From the NCBI GenBank assembly GCA_023078555.1, contig CM041203.1, forward strand, positions 3,081,981-3,145,980: 64,000 bases of DNA. Direction: 5' to 3'. The stretch's first letter is position 1. The number at the start of each line of letters is the position of its first letter. This document shows positions 59,664 through 64,000 of the stretch, one piece after another. The DNA comes from Ulva prolifera. Lineage: Eukaryota > Chlorophyta > Ulvophyceae > Ulvales > Ulvaceae. The position numbers and the translations under genes were made by a program. Below the pieces are notes generated by a model. The model saw nothing but the letters and a program-made list of their open reading frames with translations. It was not told the origin of the DNA and searched no databases.

Positions 59664-60598
59664 ATGATCTCTTCGCTATCATGCTTTTCGCCCCAGCTAA
59701 GCTTCCAGCCTGTCTACAGTTTGGCATGGGTCGCGATCACGATCCTTGTTGTGTTCGCTCCGCTATGTTGTGCACTTGAGTTCGAAATGACTAAAAACTC
59801 AAAGTGCATAGTTGAGGAAATGAGTGCTGATGTCCTCGTGGTCGGCGACTTTCAGCTGACGCGCAAGGATGGCTTATATGTAGCCGGGACTGTCACTGTA
59901 TGTTGTCACCCCGCAGCCTGAAACGATCAGCAGTGAAATCGACAGCTTCTACAGCTATATGTGCATATAGGTGACTGATCCTAAAGGAGTCACTGTCGTG
60001 AACCAAGGCACTACGGCGTCGTCCCAGTTTGCATTCACAAGCAAGATTGCTGGGGATTATCAAGCGTGTTTCACCGTTCCCGGTATACTCCAATCCAATG
60101 TTGGCTCTACCTGCGCAACACAGTGAAGCTTATGAGCGAGGTGGAAGTTCAGTGGACAGGGCGGCGAGCACAAGCTTGTGCTTACGAAACACTAAAAATC
60201 CACATCTTGCAGATCTCAACACTGCCTTACAAACAGTGATCAAGCTTGAATGGAAGTCTGGTCTTGGTGCCACTGATTGGCAGGAAGTGGCAAAGAAGGA
60301 GAACCTGGACGTCATGGCCACCGAGCTCAGAAAGCTTGAGCAGATTGTCAAGGAGATTCATCAGGAAATGCTCTTCCTGAAAAAGACAGAAGAGGAGATG
60401 CGCAACCTGAACGGTATGTGAAAAACAACTTCACAGTCAGTGCATGAGACATGTTTCTTACAGTAGATGTGTATTGCAGAGGCTACAAACGAGAGAGTGG
60501 CTTGGTTTAGCATATCTTCATTGCTGGTGTGTGCTGTCTTAGGGGCTTGGCAACTGTGGCACCTCCAACAGTTCTTCAAGAGGAAGAAAATATTGTAA
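59664..60598 (+). CDS. p24/TMED (emp24) cargo receptor, delta/TMED10-like
   Basis: Early secretory pathway protein cycling between ER and Golgi in COPI/COPII vesicles. Exons 59664-59897, 59971-60082, 60213-60413 and 60480-60598 join in phase to 221 residues. A signal peptide (hydrophobic LAWVAITILVVFAPLCCA) is followed by the GOLD domain, whose two cysteines (KCIVEEM and YQACFTVP) form the family disulfide. A coiled coil comes next (VMATELRKLEQIVKEIHQEM), then a transmembrane helix (SISSLLVCAVLGAWQLWHL). The cytosolic tail QQFFKRKKIL carries the FF motif for COPII and a KKxx-type dilysine for COPI. The juxtamembrane VAWFSI and the motif LEWKSGL are typical of the delta group. A TGTAA signal lies at 60656-60660. 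Confidence 0.95.
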
Positions 60599-60715
60599 TG
60601 CCTTGGGACGACCCAATGCGGCGGTACAAACAACAAAGATCCGCAACATAGTCAATGTAACATCCCATGATGAAATATATTCTATTTGAGTAAAGTATTC
60701 TTACATGAGTGATGA

Positions 60716-63700
60716 TCAATCTATCAATGGGTTGATATGCCCTGAATCCCATAACTGGATATTCTGATTGCCGGTAAGCACTTCGTATGGGCGCAATGAT
60801 TTTGCGAAGTTCTTGATCAATTTATCCACAATATCACTGCTGCCGCGCCACCGAATCACCTGAAAGAACCGCGCACTGAATTGCACTGTATCCATAGAGC
60901 AGCGTTTGTCAGCAGAAACATCTGTAATTGCGCAGCAGCCGTGTGGTTCACACCTGCTCTTGTTCCGCCTCGTTCAAAGCACCGAACATTGTGTCAGCAG
61001 ATATGATGGTTCGTTTTATGCCCGGATGCTCTGGCCCGAGCATTCTTTCGAGAGCAGCGCATGTTCCTTCCGCAAGAGCAGTTGCGGAAACAAGATCACC
61101 TTGCCCTCTATACCGAGCAATCACCTCCTCAAGTATGCTTAAACAGTCACCCCAGGCCTCCAGGGCATCTTCGTGCCAGTGATCTTCCCGCTGCAGCAGC
61201 TCTGCCATCCTGTAGAGCACCAGACATGGCTGAAGCATGAACTCCGATGCTAGATGTCGCAATGCAGTACATTGTGAGCACAGGATCCAAGTCTTAAGTG
61301 ACTGGCAATCTTGGCAGTGGCAAATCCTCTGGCATGGCCATCAGCAATTTTGCTGTCTAGCCAACGAGGAGCCTGCGGATGCATGGGAGACAAGCAGCTT
61401 CGCACCTCCAGAGTTCACCAAGCAATCCAGGATGCTTCTGATCTCCTAGATACTCCTTCTGCAGCTCTATTGCTTTGCTGTAAAGCTCCCTTGCTTTGTC
61501 CCTGGAGCGCCAGTCTCCAAGAGCCATGGTTGCAGCTATGTTGCGGAGTGCCCACACACGTTCAGGCACTGGCGTGAGCGCCTCTTTCTCGAGAGCTTGT
61601 TCATCAGAGAGCTCTCGAGCAGACTTTCGCTCCTGCTCGAGTAGACGCTCTGCCATGAGAGCATCAAGTGCCCGTTGCCGCTCCACCACGGCCTGCTTGC
61701 GAGCGGTGCTCATGTTCATCTCTGCCAGCTCTAGGATATGCTTCGAAACTGGATGGTCATCACCCAGCGTCCAACATGATATCTGCAAGCGTATTCAAGG
61801 TGTCTCTGCAGTGCCTCACATATTTACAGCGTTGTGGGATAGTTGACCTGATCTGTGCAGGGCAGCTGAAAAATTCGTTCCCCGACCGTTGTGACATCTT
61901 TAGAGGGACACATTGTCTGAGCACCACATGCATGTCGGAAGATGTGGCCTGAACATCATAGCATCAGTGCATTGCTGATTAGGATTACAGGGAAGCAGAT
62001 ATCAAAAGAGCAGCAAACAGCTGATGTGCACCTCTGCAACGTCCAGGAGCCCATCAGGTGGTGCCCGTTGCAAGCGGCGTGTGAGCCACTTGCAGACCAG
62101 TTCGATGATGACATCGCTTGATGCGCATGGGGCTGCACTTTCAGGAGGCTGGAGATTGTATGCTCGGTCCACTACATGTGCGGCAACACTGATGTCGACC
62201 ACAAATTCAACACCGGAAACCTGCACACTGCAAGTGCCCAGTGCAGGCCACACCCATGGTGCCTCTTGTTCTACGAGACTATCTAGAGACGCGTTCAGCC
62301 GCTCCTGAGCAGCGGCACCACTATCTTGAACATCAACGATGCTCTGTGTGATAAGTGCGCTTGTGCGTTGGTGATGGCCGATAGGCAAGACACCCCTCTG
62401 AAGCCTCATCTGCATGCAAGTAGACGCATGTGAACTCTGGGTCGCACTCGTAGAGGAGTTGAGTGCCTCTTTCACAAAGCAGCAACCTCCAGAGAACAGC
62501 AAACACTGGCTACTGACTAGCATGCAAATCATCTGTGGAAAAACAGCATACTGCATAAGAGTTTGTGACGGGCTGTTCTAGCCCACCCGCAGCAAGCTGA
62601 TCAACACATGACCGGAGTCCCGCTGTTGCAGCGGCTTGCACAACCATGCATGCTTGATTCATCCAGTGTTGAAGCTCTACTTGGTCCATCATCTTTCGCG
62701 GGCCTTTGCCGGTCACATGTTGGGTCATGAACGCTTCGATATTTGCCTGTCTGAACAAGTTTGCCACCTCCCCACCAACGCTGACTGTCAAATCCTGGAG
62801 GCATGGAACTCCTGATAAGTATTCAAGCTGACACAAGCTGGGACACGGCACACGTTGTGACAAGTGTGTCAAGTGAGCATCACATCGGTGAAGCAATGTC
62901 ATCTCAGCGAACCTGAAGCATGACGGCATCTACTTATACATGAACTTGCATTGGGGCCAAATGGGCCATGATGCCGGTGAATGTAAGAACAGACATACAT
63001 CTTGACATGTGTGTGACAATAAGGCACCTGCGCTTCGTCCGATGTGGCTGCGCCTCGTGTCACAGGCCCTAGCTCCCCCACAAGCACATTTCCCACTTCA
63101 GCTGCCATTTCCACCGTGGCAGGAAGCGTCACTTGCCCGTCTGTGACCATACCTGGCCTTGCCTTGGAAGCAGCCACTCGGCCATCTGCACGTATAACAA
63201 ACATGTGGCGCTGCTTCTGCAGTGCAGCACGCTCCTCTGCAGCAGCCAGTGCGGCAGCCTCTGCAGCTGCTACTTCACGGAGTCTCCTCTCCTCGTTTTC
63301 TGCAGCTGCCTTCCGAGCGGCCTCCTGCAGACTGAAATCTTCTGATGCACCTTCCATACAAGTCGCGTAAGTGGAATCTGAGTTGCAGCCACATTGTTTT
63401 CGCACCATATGCAGCTGGAAACCCAGAGTGCTACCAAATCGACTGCAAGATTGTGCGCATAAAATAATCTCCCCATCTCAGCCACAAACAGTGCAGACCC
63501 AGACCAAGGCTAAAGATCACCAGAGGTGAACTGACGTGCCAATACCAACAGATCTCACAGGCCGAGAGGCACGTATATCTGCTCTGCGTTTTACCTCTTG
63601 AGATTTGCGAAGGGCTTGCTCTGCTTGGCGGCGATCTTCTGCACGCTGCCTAATTATCTCCTGCTCCACCGCTGTGCGTTTGGCTAAATCCTCTGCTTGC

Positions 63701-63828
63701 CGTGCCTCCGCTGCTTCGTACTCTTGCCGTGCTTTGTCACGACGCCGTTTCTGGCGGGCTGCCTCACGTGCAGCCACCTCTGCATACTCCTGCTGCTGTC
63801 TGGCCTGCTCCTTTGCTGCCTTGGCAGC
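60716..63828 (-). CDS. Coiled-coil/TPR protein, 5' end outside window
   Basis: Recognised exons on the minus strand: 63828-63595 and 63324-63028 (long charged coiled coil, such as AKAAKEQARQQQEYAEVAAR and EEAARKAAAENEERRLREVA), 62794 to about 62580, about 62400-62020, about 61785-61360, about 61255-60956 and 60860-60716 (stop TGA). Frames are consistent across the first three and the last two; the middle junctions are approximate. The C-terminal half has helical repeats with the kinesin-light-chain-like wording RNIAATMALGDWRSRDKARE and EHPGIKRTI. The final exon ends NIQLWDSGHINPLID. No enzymatic motif is seen. Coiled coil plus TPR suggests a cytoskeletal or flagellar scaffold, but that is only a guess. 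It converges on the p24 gene, 117 bases apart, with a TGTAA at 60701-60705. Confidence 0.65.
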
Positions 63829-64000
63829 CTGCATGATTATGAACGTGGATTTCAGTTGAAGGCAGGCTGTAGTGACATGCTCCAGACCTTGCACTTGTCA
63901 ATTGCGACTTGCAACGCAATGCAAGCGTGGAGTCTCTCTGTGGACAGCATACATAGGAGCATCTTGAAGAGCATGTGCTTGTCTGTAAACATTAAGCGAC

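Noticed and set aside
1..64000. Bacterial or phage system (operon, CRISPR, defence island)
   Set aside because: All recognised genes are eukaryotic, split by spliceosomal introns, and on alternating strands. No direct-repeat array was seen.

Overview
This is nuclear DNA of a photosynthetic eukaryote, most likely a chlorophyte green alga. Three things support this. Genes are split by many short GT-AG introns whose acceptors are strongly biased to TGCAG. Several genes are followed by TGTAA, the usual green-algal polyadenylation signal. The gene set combines chloroplast functions (phylloquinone methyltransferase, beta-carotene hydroxylase, a FtsH-like M41 membrane protein), mitochondrial functions (COQ2, DNAJC11-like), a flagellar protein (CFAP70-like) and general eukaryotic genes (GAR1, GPN3, p24/TMED, ZC3HC1, a PP2A B''-type subunit). 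No bacterial operons, rRNA, tRNA or CRISPR arrays were seen. The species cannot be named from this window.

Layout. 1-2.1 kb: 3' half of CFAP70 (+). 3.4-5.6 kb: SOUL heme-binding gene (-), lacking a recognisable 5' part. 5.8-6.3 kb: small unrecognised minus-strand coding segments. 7.4-8.5 kb: MENG (+). 8.7-11 kb: GC-rich repeats. 12.2-15.6 kb: secreted alpha-galactosidase (+). 16-19 kb: DNAJC11-like (+). 20-21.4 kb: M41-like (+), convergent with a PP2A B''/TON2-like subunit (-, 21.5-23.4 kb). 25.7-28.9 kb: an R3H-ankyrin-tail-anchor protein (-). 29.9-33.8 kb: a second repeat-rich zone with a broken gyrA exon and a foldback element. 33.8-35.1 kb: beta-carotene hydroxylase (+). 37.6-39.0 kb: ankyrin protein (-). 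40.1-42.0 kb: COQ2 (+), convergent with GAR1 (-, 42.2-43.05 kb). 43.8-44.3 kb: a LINE-like remnant. 45.4-47.1 kb: protein kinase (+). 48.3-51.4 kb: disordered protein with a J-like C-terminus (+). 53.0-54.6 kb: GPN3 (+), convergent with ZC3HC1 (-, 54.8-56.8 kb). 57.2-58.4 kb: short-chain dehydrogenase (+). 59.7-60.6 kb: p24 cargo receptor (+), convergent with a TPR/coiled-coil gene (-) that leaves the window.

Exon models were built by hand from splice motifs, reading-frame phase and family conservation. For MENG, alpha-galactosidase, the R3H-ankyrin gene, CHYB, the 37.6-kb ankyrin gene, COQ2, GAR1, GPN3, ZC3HC1, the dehydrogenase and p24, all exons add up to one uninterrupted frame, so these models are fairly secure. 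Others have unresolved junctions, stated in each entry. The genes do not form one pathway. The least expected content is the R3H-ankyrin-tail-anchor architecture, the two GC-AG introns in the PP2A subunit gene, the isolated gyrA exon with a stop codon next to a repeat, the dispersed GC-rich repeat family, and a 27-bp foldback flanked by 10-bp direct repeats.
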